Assembly: GCF_910578445.1 (NCBI RefSeq)
Contig: NZ_CAJTQC010000008.1
Location: 1-64,000, forward strand
Source of the DNA: an uncultured Duncaniella sp.
Lineage (GTDB): Bacteria > Bacteroidota > Bacteroidia > Bacteroidales > Muribaculaceae
Direction: 5' to 3'
DNA length: 64,000 nucleotides
The translations under genes were made by a program, and so were the position numbers. How positions within the stretch are numbered: position 1 is the first letter of the stretch; every line of letters starts with the position of its first letter. Of the stretch, positions 25,819-34,286 are shown in pieces. A model generated the notes under the pieces. That model saw only the letters and a program-made list of their open reading frames with translations, searched no databases and was not told the origin of the DNA.

Positions 25819-26895
25819 ATGAGTAAGAGAGATGAAATAAAGAAAATATGGACAGAATGCTTCAAGGATTCGCGTGAATATGTCGATATGTTTTTCGATA
25901 ATGTGTACCGCGATGATGAGGCTATGCTTCTGACCGATCAGTCAGGTGCGGCTGTCAGCAGTCTGTTGCTTCAGCGCTATACCATGTCATTTCACGGGGC
26001 CGAAGCGCCTGTGAGCTATATTGCCGGCGCTGCTACACGGCGTTCTAAACGCGGTCAGGGTTACATGTCAAGCCTGATGATTGAGGCTTTGCGCGAATCG
26101 GCTGGCAGAGGGGATATGTTATGCTCTCTGATTCCGGCTGATGAGGCTCTCTTCTTTTTTTATCGCAGATATGGATTCTCCACGGTGTTTTATACGAAGG
26201 AGCAACGATTCACGGCATTCCACTCGTTTCCTGTCAAGGGGGACTACCACCATGTGGAAAACGATGCGAGCGATGAGGTCTGGTGTGCGTTTGACAGGTT
26301 TCAGCGTCGCAGGCAGTGCTACGTTTTGCATTCCAGACGCGACTTCTACAATATATTGTCCGATTTGAAATCAGACAACGGCAATTTCGTTGTCATGGCT
26401 CGTGATGATGAGGACCGTGGCAGTGAAATTGTGTCGATGGCATGGGCTGTCAGGCGTGACGATATTCTGCTTGTGACAGATGTGATGGGCGAGGATTCCG
26501 ATGCCCGTTGCGGTGCGCTCAGGCAGTTGCGGTGTCTTAACGGAGACATGCCGGTATTGCTTTACGGTCATCCCGACGATTCAATGGGTGGTCGTTTGAT
26601 GCCACGTGGAATGGGTCGTTTCGTCAACGTCGGGAAGGCTCTTGAGATTATAGCGGCCTCCGACCCTAAATTCAGAACTTGTATCAAAGTGACCGATGAG
26701 CTCCTCCCCGAGTATAATTCCCATACATTTATTGTCGCTGACGGGCGTTGTGAGATTGACGATTCTTACAGCGGGAAACTCGATTTCGATGTCACGGTCG
26801 ATGTCTTTGCCGACATTGTCTTCAGTTCTTCAGCCATTGGTTCGATAATCCGCTTCCCGTCCGTAAGGCCTATGATAAGTCTCATGCTTGACTGA
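25819..26895 (+). CDS. GNAT-family N-acetyltransferase (Eis-like two-domain)
   Basis: A 358-residue protein. The N-terminal third is a GNAT domain with the acetyl-CoA pyrophosphate loop R-S-K-R-G-Q-G-Y-M-S-S-L-M (about 75-87) and F-Y-R-R-Y-G-F-S (motif B). The middle is a second, degenerate GNAT-like domain, and the C-terminal 100 residues resemble the sterol-carrier-like domain of Eis-type acetyltransferases. Those modify aminoglycosides or peptide amines in characterised cases. The natural acceptor here is unknown. It stands alone between the DUF4301 terminator and engB. Confidence 0.82.
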   Translation: MSKRDEIKKIWTECFKDSREYVDMFFDNVYRDDEAMLLTDQSGAAVSSLLLQRYTMSFHGAEAPVSYIAGAATRRSKRGQGYMSSLMIEALRESAGRGDMLCSLIPADEALFFFYRRYGFSTVFYTKEQRFTAFHSFPVKGDYHHVENDASDEVWCAFDRFQRRRQCYVLHSRRDFYNILSDLKSDNGNFVVMARDDEDRGSEIVSMAWAVRRDDILLVTDVMGEDSDARCGALRQLRCLNGDMPVLLYGHPDDSMGGRLMPRGMGRFVNVGKALEIIAASDPKFRTCIKVTDELLPEYNSHTFIVADGRCEIDDSYSGKLDFDVTVDVFADIVFSSSAIGSIIRFPSVRPMISLMLD

Positions 26896-26933
26896 TGATG
26901 TCCTGACCAAATTAGCTCTAAATAAATTAAAAT

Positions 26934-27536
26934 ATGATTATTAATTCTGCACGTTTCGTAATATCAAATGCCGTAGTTGGGAAATGTCCTAAAGATTCGC
27001 GTCATGAATACGCATTCATCGGACGAAGCAATGTCGGCAAGTCATCGTTGATAAATATGCTTACCGGCAACAAGGGTCTTGCAAAGACATCGTCAACTCC
27101 GGGTAAGACTCTGCTCATAAACCATTTTCTCATCAATGACCAGTGGTATATTGTTGACCTTCCCGGTTATGGCTTTGCCTTGCGTGGAAAGTCTCAGCGC
27201 GAGGCTCTGGAGAAGATGATAAAAGGCTATATCCTTAACCGGAAGGAAATGACAAATCTGTTTGTTCTCATTGACTCACGGCATAAGCCTATGAAAATAG
27301 ATTTGGAGTTTTTTGACTGGCTTGGTGAAAACGGTGTCCCGTTTTCGATAGTGTTTACCAAGCTTGACAAAATGGGGTCGCAGGCCGGTAAACGCAATGT
27401 AGAGGAGTACTGTAAGATACTTCTTGAGACGTGGGAAGAGCTTCCGCCTGTTTTCCTGACATCAAGTGAGACCCGTCGCGGTCGTGAAGAACTGCTCGAT
27501 TATATAGAGCAACTCAACAAGCTTCCTATTGAGTAG
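26934..27536 (+). CDS. engB: Ribosome biogenesis GTPase YihA/YsxC (EngB)
   Basis: A 200-residue circularly ordinary TRAFAC GTPase needed for large-subunit assembly. G1 is G-R-S-N-V-G-K-S-S (30-38), the switch I region K-T-S-S-T-P-G-K-T follows, G3 is D-L-P-G-Y-G-F-A, G4 is F-T-K-L-D-K and G5 is T-S-S-E-T. Length and motifs are typical. It may be read together with the GNAT gene 38 bases upstream. Confidence 0.96.
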   Translation: MIINSARFVISNAVVGKCPKDSRHEYAFIGRSNVGKSSLINMLTGNKGLAKTSSTPGKTLLINHFLINDQWYIVDLPGYGFALRGKSQREALEKMIKGYILNRKEMTNLFVLIDSRHKPMKIDLEFFDWLGENGVPFSIVFTKLDKMGSQAGKRNVEEYCKILLETWEELPPVFLTSSETRRGREELLDYIEQLNKLPIE

Positions 27537-27612
27537 GCACACCGTGTGTTCGAACCCTTTAAGCTTCCATGATGTTATAAAGTAAAAGCTATTTATTTAA
27601 CAATTTGGAATT

Positions 27613-27762
27613 ATGGAAAAAAACAGTAAAAAGGGTGTAGACAAATACCCCGGTGTAGAAACCAATGTGGCTGATGACAACAAAGTCGATGCCGCTAAAG
27701 TAAAAGAGGAAGTCAAGGAACTTAATAACAATCCTCGAAATAATGATGTTGAGATGCCTTGA
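27613..27762 (+). CDS. Small charged protein, 49 residues
   Basis: An ATG at 27613 opens a 49-codon frame ending TGA at 27760-27762. The product starts M-E-K-N-S-K-K-G-V-D-K-Y-P-G-V-E and ends N-N-D-V-E-M-P. It is hydrophilic, with about 20 charged residues, no cysteine, no membrane segment, and a likely helix at K-V-D-A-A-K-V-K-E-E-V-K-E. Codon use and the lack of rare codons look coding, whereas the opposite-strand frame over the same bases reads as a Phe/Ile-rich shadow. It lies 76 bases after engB, with a stem-loop downstream. Family unknown. Confidence 0.6.
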   Translation: MEKNSKKGVDKYPGVETNVADDNKVDAAKVKEEVKELNNNPRNNDVEMP

Positions 27763-27809
27763 TGTCTCACCATCCATCTTCATCTAAGATTAATTTGGTT
27801 AGAAAACAA

Positions 27810-27853
27810 AACCTACAGCCGTCGATTGTTTCAATCAGTCAGCGGCTGTGGTT
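27810..27853 (+). terminator. Stem-loop after the 49-residue gene
   Basis: AACCTACAGCCG (27810-27821) pairs with CGGCTGTGGTT (27843-27853) with one bulge, and GATTG/CAATC forms an inner stem. The following T-tract is poor, so termination is only probable. Confidence 0.5.
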
Positions 27854-27913
27854 GTGTAATATCGCTTGCAGAAGTTTTTAGCTAAATATAACATCCCGGT
27901 AAATATTATGGTG

Positions 27914-27944
27914 TTGTCGTATTTAGGATTATTTATTAATTTTG
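27914..27944 (+). promoter_or_regulatory. Promoter of the T9SS cargo gene
   Basis: TTG (27914-27916), a 20-base spacer and TAATTTTG (27937-27944) fit the consensus. Transcription would begin near 27951, which excludes a start codon at 27949 and supports 27985. Confidence 0.65.
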
Positions 27945-27984
27945 TAGGTTGAGAAACCAAAAAGATTCAATTGTGTCTACATCG

Positions 27985-29298
27985 ATGAACCGCTTCTTTG
28001 CCACAATACTTCTGTCGTCGGTCATTTGTCCTGCATCCGTGTATGCCTCACAGCTTATATGGGATGGGGGAAATAGGACTGTTATCAGCATAGTCCCTTC
28101 AAATACTACAGGCTTGGCTGAAATCTGTGTGGCCTATGGCATGGAGGGGAGGAGCGTGTCTTTTCCGGCTTCGTCTGCTGCGGATGTGAAGTGGTATCGT
28201 TATTCGAATCTTGGTGCGGGTTTTGCTGAAGAAATTTCCGGAGCTGTATTCACCGACGGACTGTCGACATTGACCACGGTTGAAGGCGACATGGGTTATG
28301 TGGTTGAGACCGGCGGTAGGCAATACTGTTTCTGGGTGGTTGATTATTTGCGCCATCCATTCTCTGTGACATCGATTACGGAATCATCCGAGCGCGATTG
28401 TGACTTTACCCGGCTTGATGTCGACGGGACCGGGGCGGAAATTCCCTATTATGGGGTCAATGGCCGTCGTTTTATTCTTGACAGAGAGATTTCACTGGCA
28501 TACAGGACTCTTGTGCCTGATGTCGAAAATATGACTTTCATCGAGACAAGGCGAGAGGTTTCATTGGAGTCTCTTGACAATCCGTTACGCGTGGAGGGTG
28601 TGTTTTGTCCGACAGATTTTGTGATTACAGGTGATCGGTTTTTACGAGAGTGGAACGATGCAGTCGAATATACGTCGCCTGTCATTCAGCCATATTCTGT
28701 AAGTGCGATAACATCTGCTGCCCAGACCGAGCGTGAGAATGACAATGAAGTGAATCCCGGTTCGGGGGATGCTTCTTTCGGAGGTTCCGCACCCTGTGAA
28801 GTCTCTTTTGAGGCTGCTGTTACAGACGGCGCTCTTTTCAGAGAATGGCAGTTGTCGAGGTTCGAGGATTTCGATGTCATTAATCTGAGTTTTCAGGATT
28901 TGAAGTTTGACTACACGTTTACAGAAGAGGGTACGACATACGTACGGTTTATATGTGCCAATTCTGACGGCTCGTGTGAGCATCACAGTGACATATATAC
29001 TGTATCTGTCGGAGCATCATCTTTGAAATGTCCCAATGCCTTTTCGCCGAACGGTGATGGTATAAACGACGAGTGGAAAGTGAGCTATTCTGGCATAATC
29101 AGCTTCGAATGCACTATTTTTGACCGTTATGGCCATAAGATGATTTCATTTTCCGATCCATCGCAGGGCTGGGACGGAAAACATAATGGTAAGAATGTGC
29201 CATCAGGTGCTTACTATTATGTAATCAAGGCCCGCGGTGCAGACGGAAAGGACTATAAGTTGTCGGGCGATATAAATATTGTGAATTATAGTAAATAA
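27985..29298 (+). CDS. Secreted protein with gliding-motility-associated (T9SS type B) C-terminal domain
   Basis: About 437 residues from the ATG at 27985, chosen because the promoter lies just upstream and because M-N-R-F-F-A-T-I-L-L-S-S begins a good signal peptide ending V-Y-A-S. The body (about 25-345) is beta-rich with no recognised enzyme motif. The last 90 residues hold C-P-N-A-F-S-P-N-G-D-G-I-N-D, F-D-R-Y-G, W-D-G-K-H-N-G and P-S-G-A-Y-Y-Y-V-I-K, the gliding-motility-associated C-terminal domain. In Bacteroidetes this is a type B sorting signal for the type IX secretion system. The protein should be exported to or beyond the cell surface. Confidence 0.88.
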   Translation: MNRFFATILLSSVICPASVYASQLIWDGGNRTVISIVPSNTTGLAEICVAYGMEGRSVSFPASSAADVKWYRYSNLGAGFAEEISGAVFTDGLSTLTTVEGDMGYVVETGGRQYCFWVVDYLRHPFSVTSITESSERDCDFTRLDVDGTGAEIPYYGVNGRRFILDREISLAYRTLVPDVENMTFIETRREVSLESLDNPLRVEGVFCPTDFVITGDRFLREWNDAVEYTSPVIQPYSVSAITSAAQTERENDNEVNPGSGDASFGGSAPCEVSFEAAVTDGALFREWQLSRFEDFDVINLSFQDLKFDYTFTEEGTTYVRFICANSDGSCEHHSDIYTVSVGASSLKCPNAFSPNGDGINDEWKVSYSGIISFECTIFDRYGHKMISFSDPSQGWDGKHNGKNVPSGAYYYVIKARGADGKDYKLSGDINIVNYSK

Positions 29299-29346
29299 GT
29301 TCACCTGAATGAAAAAACACATTTAACTTATTTAAAATTACAGACA

Positions 29347-30333
29347 ATGAACAACTATCATAAATCATTTATCGGTTCGGTTGCAGTTCTTGCCGCTTTG
29401 GCATTTTTTGCTCCTGCAGAGGATTTGCAGGCTTTGACTCCTGCAGAGGAAGCGCCTGACGTGGAGAATGCTCAGAATTATTCTGAAGTCATCAATCCGC
29501 GCATCCCTAAAACTATTAAATTTGCCGGACAAAAAGTCGATCTTGACAAGACTGACAGATGGGAGCGTCTCGACCGTGAACTGACGGCGATGGCCTATAC
29601 GCATGGCAACACACTTTTGGCCATAAAGCGGGCAAACCGTTATTTCCCTGTGCTTGCGCCTATTCTGAAGAAAAATGGAATTCCGTCCGATCTGATATAT
29701 CTCGCTGTGATTGAAAGCACCTTGAATCCACGCGCGCTTTCTCCTGCAAAGGCTGGAGGTCTGTGGCAGTTCATGCCTTCGACGGCAAAAGAATATGGGC
29801 TGGAGGTCAATGAATATGTTGACGAACGCTATGATCCGGTCAAAGCGACTGAAGCTGCCTGTAATTATCTTAAAAAGAGTTATGCAAAATATGGCAACTG
29901 GGAGTCAGTGGCTGCAAGCTATAACGGAGGTGTGGCCCGCATTACAAATGAACTCGCTGCCCAACAGGTAGATACAGCCTATGACCTTTATCTGGCTGAT
30001 GAGACCATGCGATATATGTTCAGGCTGCTTGCCATGAAGTTGATTATGGAAAATCCGCAGGATTATGGTTTCAGGATTTCAGCCGATCAGCTTTATCAGC
30101 CTCTTGAGTATAAAACGGTCGAAGTCAGCGGTCCGGTTGAAGATTGGCCTGCATGGGCCAAGGCACAAGGCATCGACTATATGACACTCCGTGACAACAA
30201 TCCGTGGATACGGGCGAAATCGCTGCCTAACAAGACAGGCAAGACATATACAGTAAAGATTCCGACAAAAGATTCCATGTCGCGTGCGCGACAGAAAAAG
30301 TCGGTCTACAACCAAGCTTGGGTGACAGACTGA
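29347..30333 (+). CDS. Lytic transglycosylase (SLT domain, MltD-like)
   Basis: A 328-residue exported murein transglycosylase. The signal sequence (about 1-29) is followed by a linker and an SLT domain. The catalytic Glu123 is in A-V-I-E-S-T-L-N-P, and A-G-G-L-W-Q-F-M-P-S-T-A and S-Y-N-G-G-V complete the fold. The C-terminal 80 residues resemble a LysM-adjacent region (K-T-Y-T-V-K-I-P) but no full LysM is certain. It cleaves peptidoglycan to 1,6-anhydro-muropeptides. It follows the T9SS cargo gene by 48 bases and precedes uvrA by 23, so the three probably share a transcript. Confidence 0.9.
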   Translation: MNNYHKSFIGSVAVLAALAFFAPAEDLQALTPAEEAPDVENAQNYSEVINPRIPKTIKFAGQKVDLDKTDRWERLDRELTAMAYTHGNTLLAIKRANRYFPVLAPILKKNGIPSDLIYLAVIESTLNPRALSPAKAGGLWQFMPSTAKEYGLEVNEYVDERYDPVKATEAACNYLKKSYAKYGNWESVAASYNGGVARITNELAAQQVDTAYDLYLADETMRYMFRLLAMKLIMENPQDYGFRISADQLYQPLEYKTVEVSGPVEDWPAWAKAQGIDYMTLRDNNPWIRAKSLPNKTGKTYTVKIPTKDSMSRARQKKSVYNQAWVTD

Positions 30334-30356
30334 CAGAAATGTCCGATTAAAGAGCA

Positions 30357-33239
30357 ATGATAACCCCTGAGAATAATCCTACTAACAAAATTATCAGGCC
30401 ATTGAGCAAACTCAGTGTGCAAGGCGCGAGGGTTCACAATCTGAAGAATATAGATGTGGATATTCCTCACAACACGCTTACCGTAATTACCGGCTTGAGT
30501 GGAAGTGGCAAATCATCACTTGCCTTCGACACCATATTTGCCGAGGGGCAGCGGCGCTACATAGAGACATTTTCGGCATATGCGCGAAATATGCTTGGAA
30601 ATCTCGAACGGCCGGATGTCGATAACATCACCGGGCTCAGCCCGGTGATTGCAATTGAGCAGAAAACTGTCAACAAAAATCCACGAAGCACCATAGGGAC
30701 GACAACCGAGGTCTACGATTTCCTTCGTCTGCTCTATGCAAGGGCCGGTCAGGCGGTAAGCTACGTGACCGGTGAGCCTATGGTCAAATATACACGTGAA
30801 CAGATTGTCAATCTGATTCTCACCCGTTTCTCGGGGCGCAAAGTATATATTCTTGCTCCATTGGTCAAAAACAGAAAAGGACATTATAAGGAACTGTTTG
30901 AACAACTGCGCAAAAAAGGCTTTCTCACTGTACGTGTCGATGGCGAGCTCCGTGATCTCACTCTCAATATGATGGTTGACAGATATAAGAATCATGATAT
31001 TGAGCTGGTGATCGACCGCCTGAAGGTGTCGGATAAAGATATTACCCGGCTTGATGCTACCGTGCAGGATGCCTTGCGTCAGGGCGACAAGCAGGTGATG
31101 GTCTATGATGTCGATGCTGATAAGGTGACGTATTTTTCTCAGGCATTGATGGATGCGGCGAGCGGAATATCATACCGTGAACCTGCGCCACATAATTTTT
31201 CGTTCAATTCTCCGCTTGGCGCTTGTCCGTGTTGCAAGGGACTTGGCTATGTCAATATAGTGGATAGGGGTAAAATCATCCCCAATCCATCGCTGTCGAT
31301 TCATGAGGGAGCGATAGTACCGTTAGGGAAATATCGCAATGCCATGGTGTTCTGGCAGATTGATGCAATCTGTAAAAAATATGGGTGCACGATAAAGACT
31401 CCTGTGGCCAATCTGCCTGAAGAAGCTATGGGAGAGATACTCAATGGCACATCCGAACGCCTTGTGATTGAGAATGACACTATGGCTACCTATAACTATT
31501 TCCAGACCTATGACGGTCTTGTGAAATACATAGAAATGCAACAAGCCGATGAGGCTTCGGCTTCGGCGAAAAAATGGAGTGAAGGCTTTTTCTCGCGGGG
31601 CGTGTGTCCTGAATGCAATGGCGACAGGCTCAACCGTGAAGCGCTTCATTTTTTTGTGGACGGAAAGAATATCGCTGAATTATGCCGGCTTGACATCTCG
31701 GATCTCTACGAGTGGTCGAAAGATGTTGAGAGCAGGTTGTCGCCTACGCATGCCGTAATTGCCCATGAGATTATGAAAGAAATCCGTAGCCGTCTGAAAT
31801 TCTTGATTGATGTCGGACTTGACTATCTTCAGTTGAACAGGGCGTCGGCTACTCTTTCGGGAGGCGAAAGCCAGCGTATCAGGCTTGCGACACAGCTTGG
31901 CAGTCAGCTCGTGAATGTGCTGTATATCCTCGATGAGCCTTCAATCGGACTTCATCAGCGTGACAACCGCCGTCTGATAGATTCGCTCAAACAGTTGCGC
32001 GATGCCTCAAACTCGATTCTTGTTGTCGAGCATGACAAGGATATTATGCTTGATGCCGACCATATAATAGACATCGGTCCGAAGGCAGGGCGTAAAGGCG
32101 GGGAAGTGGTGTTCAGTGGCACTCCTGAGGAAATGCTTGCGACAGACACACTTACGGCTCGCTATCTCAACGGGAAAGATGTCATTCCATGGCAATCGAC
32201 TCCACGCAATGGAAGCGGAAAGAAACTCGTGTTGCGTGGGGCGAAAGGGAATAATCTGCGGGATGTGACACTTACTCTTTCGCTTGGACGACTTATCTGT
32301 GTCTCCGGAGTGTCGGGCAGTGGCAAGTCTTCGCTTGTCAACGGAACGTTGCAGCCGATACTGAGCCAGAAATTTTATCGTTCACACACTGCTCCGCTCC
32401 CTTACGACACGATTGAAGGACTTGAAAATATTGACAAGGTTGTCACGGTTGACCAATCGCCACTTGGTAAATCTCCACGCTCTAATCCGGCGACATATAC
32501 AGGCGTTTTCACTGCTATCCGTGACTTGTATGCTTCACTCTCTGAGGCAAAAATCAGAGGCTATCGACCGGGACGATTTTCATTCAATGTGGCCGGTGGA
32601 CGATGTGAGACCTGCATGGGCAATGGCTATAAGACTATCGAGATGAACTTCCTGCCCGACGTGCTTGTCCCCTGTGAGACTTGTGGCGGAAAACGGTATA
32701 ACCGTGAGACACTTGAGGTCCGCTTTAAAGGGAAATCGATTGCCGATGTGCTTGACATGACCATAAATCAGGCTGTGGAGTTCTTTAGTGGAATTCCGTC
32801 CATTATAAATAAAATAAAGGTGCTTCAGGATATCGGTCTCGGATATATCAAGCTTGGCCAGCCTTCGTCAACACTTTCCGGCGGAGAGAACCAGAGAGTC
32901 AAACTGGCGACTGAGCTTTCGCGACGCGACACGGGCAAGACGCTTTTCATCCTTGACGAACCCACAACCGGGTTGCATTTCGATGATATTCGGGTTTTGC
33001 TTAACGTGCTTAACCGTCTGGTCGACAAGGGCAATACTGTGCTTGTGATTGAGCACAATCTTGATGTGGTGTGTTCAGCCGACCATATTATAGACATGGG
33101 CCCGGGAGGTGGTAAGAACGGAGGTTATATAATTGCAACCGGCACACCGCTCCAGATTGCAAAGTCTGATTCTCCGACAGCATCGTTTGTCCGTGAGACT
33201 CTTCAACAGCAGGGCGTCGATGTCAGTTTGCGCCAGTAA
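30357..33239 (+). CDS. uvrA: Excinuclease ABC subunit A
   Basis: A 960-residue tandem ABC ATPase that finds bulky DNA lesions for nucleotide excision repair. It has Walker A GLSGSGKSS (46-54) in the first half and G-V-S-G-S-G-K-S-S in the second. ABC signatures are T-L-S-G-G-E-S-Q-R-I and T-L-S-G-G-E-N-Q-R-V. Zinc-binding cysteines occur as C-P-C-C-K-G near 290, C-P-E-C-N-G near 420 and C-E-T-C-M-G with C-E-T-C-G-G near 750-780. Length is normal. It lies directly downstream of the transglycosylase and is closed by a strong terminator. Confidence 0.97.
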   Translation: MITPENNPTNKIIRPLSKLSVQGARVHNLKNIDVDIPHNTLTVITGLSGSGKSSLAFDTIFAEGQRRYIETFSAYARNMLGNLERPDVDNITGLSPVIAIEQKTVNKNPRSTIGTTTEVYDFLRLLYARAGQAVSYVTGEPMVKYTREQIVNLILTRFSGRKVYILAPLVKNRKGHYKELFEQLRKKGFLTVRVDGELRDLTLNMMVDRYKNHDIELVIDRLKVSDKDITRLDATVQDALRQGDKQVMVYDVDADKVTYFSQALMDAASGISYREPAPHNFSFNSPLGACPCCKGLGYVNIVDRGKIIPNPSLSIHEGAIVPLGKYRNAMVFWQIDAICKKYGCTIKTPVANLPEEAMGEILNGTSERLVIENDTMATYNYFQTYDGLVKYIEMQQADEASASAKKWSEGFFSRGVCPECNGDRLNREALHFFVDGKNIAELCRLDISDLYEWSKDVESRLSPTHAVIAHEIMKEIRSRLKFLIDVGLDYLQLNRASATLSGGESQRIRLATQLGSQLVNVLYILDEPSIGLHQRDNRRLIDSLKQLRDASNSILVVEHDKDIMLDADHIIDIGPKAGRKGGEVVFSGTPEEMLATDTLTARYLNGKDVIPWQSTPRNGSGKKLVLRGAKGNNLRDVTLTLSLGRLICVSGVSGSGKSSLVNGTLQPILSQKFYRSHTAPLPYDTIEGLENIDKVVTVDQSPLGKSPRSNPATYTGVFTAIRDLYASLSEAKIRGYRPGRFSFNVAGGRCETCMGNGYKTIEMNFLPDVLVPCETCGGKRYNRETLEVRFKGKSIADVLDMTINQAVEFFSGIPSIINKIKVLQDIGLGYIKLGQPSSTLSGGENQRVKLATELSRRDTGKTLFILDEPTTGLHFDDIRVLLNVLNRLVDKGNTVLVIEHNLDVVCSADHIIDMGPGGGKNGGYIIATGTPLQIAKSDSPTASFVRETLQQQGVDVSLRQ

Positions 33240-33272
33240 AACCTCGGGACATGGTATGATTCAAAAAATGAA

Positions 33273-33332
33273 GTTCAAAATATAGGCCGGAAGTAATGAT
33301 TAATATCATGATTTCCGGCCTGTGTTTTGAAC
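33273..33332 (+). terminator. Strong terminator after uvrA
   Basis: GTTCAAAA (33273-33280) pairs with 33325-33332, and AGGCCGGAA (33284-33292) with TTCCGGCCT (33313-33321). The T residues are inside the outer stem, so it can work in both directions. Confidence 0.8.
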
Positions 33333-33340
33333 TATGGTAA

Positions 33341-34024
33341 ATGCGGTGGCGTTTAATAATTGTAAAAACGAAACAAAAATTATTAAACGTGAGGCATTAC
33401 TTCATTTCAATACTGTATATACTTATATTACCTTTTGCATTGGATGCCGGAAACTTGGAGAGTGACGTCCGTGCATCAGACGTGATATCACCTGACGCAT
33501 GTGAGTCGGTGAATCAGGACTCGCGATTTCATTTCGCTCTACGCAGCAACGGATTGCTTGATATTGCTTTAATTCCGAACGTGACGTTTGAATTTGGCCG
33601 TGGCCGATATAGCGGAAGCGCCACGTGGGCTGCTGCGTGGTGGGGTGGCCGCAATAAATGTTGGCGCATGTATGGCGGAGAAGCCGAATGGCGTTGCTAT
33701 TTTGGGAAGGCTTCCGGATGTCAGACGTTTGCCGGACATCACGCCGGTGTATTTGTCGGATTGTTTACCTATGATATAAAGCTTGGCGAAGTCGGGCGGC
33801 AGTGTCCTGATGTTGCGGCAAGCTGGGGAGTGAGCTATGGCTATTCCTTTCCGATAGCCCGTCAGCTGAATCTTGATTTGAATATTGGTTTAGGTTTCAT
33901 CCATTCCCACTATACGCGTTATCGCTACATGTGTGACCAGCATATCTGTGACGGCAACCGCAAGTTGCATTATTTCGGACTAGTAAAGGCCGAGGTGTCT
34001 ATTGTGTGGATTCTTGGTAAATAA
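33341..34024 (+). CDS. DUF3575 family exported protein
   Basis: A 227-residue protein (from the ATG at 33341) of the DUF3575 family, known in Bacteroidetes near fimbrial and outer-membrane genes. The conserved blocks are visible: L-I-P-N-V-T-F-E-F-G-R-G-R, A-A-W-W-G, W-R-M-Y-G-G-E-A-E-W-R, G-H-H-A-G-V-F-V-G and G-V-S-Y-G-Y-S-F-P-I-A-R-Q-L-N. The protein ends in a strand-like S-I-V-W-I-L-G-K, suggesting an eight-stranded barrel. A GTG at 33389 is an alternative start with a shorter signal peptide, and an inverted repeat (33350-33389) lies directly before it. No fimbrial genes are nearby. Confidence 0.82.
   Translation: MRWRLIIVKTKQKLLNVRHYFISILYILILPFALDAGNLESDVRASDVISPDACESVNQDSRFHFALRSNGLLDIALIPNVTFEFGRGRYSGSATWAAAWWGGRNKCWRMYGGEAEWRCYFGKASGCQTFAGHHAGVFVGLFTYDIKLGEVGRQCPDVAASWGVSYGYSFPIARQLNLDLNIGLGFIHSHYTRYRYMCDQHICDGNRKLHYFGLVKAEVSIVWILGK
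33350..33389. repeat. Inverted repeat at the 5' end of the DUF3575 gene
   Basis: CGTTTAATAAT (33350-33360) is perfectly complementary to ATTATTAAACG (33379-33389), with an 18-base A-rich spacer. It abuts the candidate GTG start and could be an operator, or a hairpin that hides the start. Confidence 0.55.
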
Positions 34025-34100
34025 AGCCGTCAGAGTCATTGACATTGGTGGCGGTCGTGTTGTGGATGTTTTGACTATGTCTTTTTGTCGGCTATATTAT

Positions 34101-34179
34101 TTAATGTGGTTTGCGTGAAACATGGTTTTAACATCCTCTTAATGTGGTTTGTGTCAATGGCTAAAGTTTTGAGCCATTG
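34101..34179. repeat. Direct repeats and hairpin upstream of the thioredoxin-like lipoprotein gene
   Basis: TTAATGTGGTTTG at 34101 recurs at 34139; over 17 bases the copies differ at two positions. A stem CAATGGCT/AGCCATTG (34155-34162 with 34172-34179) begins at the end of the second copy. This gap of about 260 bases (34025-34286) has no gene. Confidence 0.5.
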
Positions 34180-34231
34180 TTGCGGCGAGATGCTTTTTAC
34201 ATATAGTTTTTGTGGTTCGGTCGAATTAAGC

Positions 34232-34262
34232 TTGAATTTTAGATAGGAATTTATTAAATTTG
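34232..34262 (+). promoter_or_regulatory. Promoter of the thioredoxin-like lipoprotein gene
   Basis: TTG (34232-34234), a 20-base spacer and TAAATTTG (34255-34262). It overlaps an upstream in-frame ATG at 34260 and so supports the start at 34287. Confidence 0.7.
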
Positions 34263-34286
34263 CATGTTAAAACAAGCTCAGAACTC

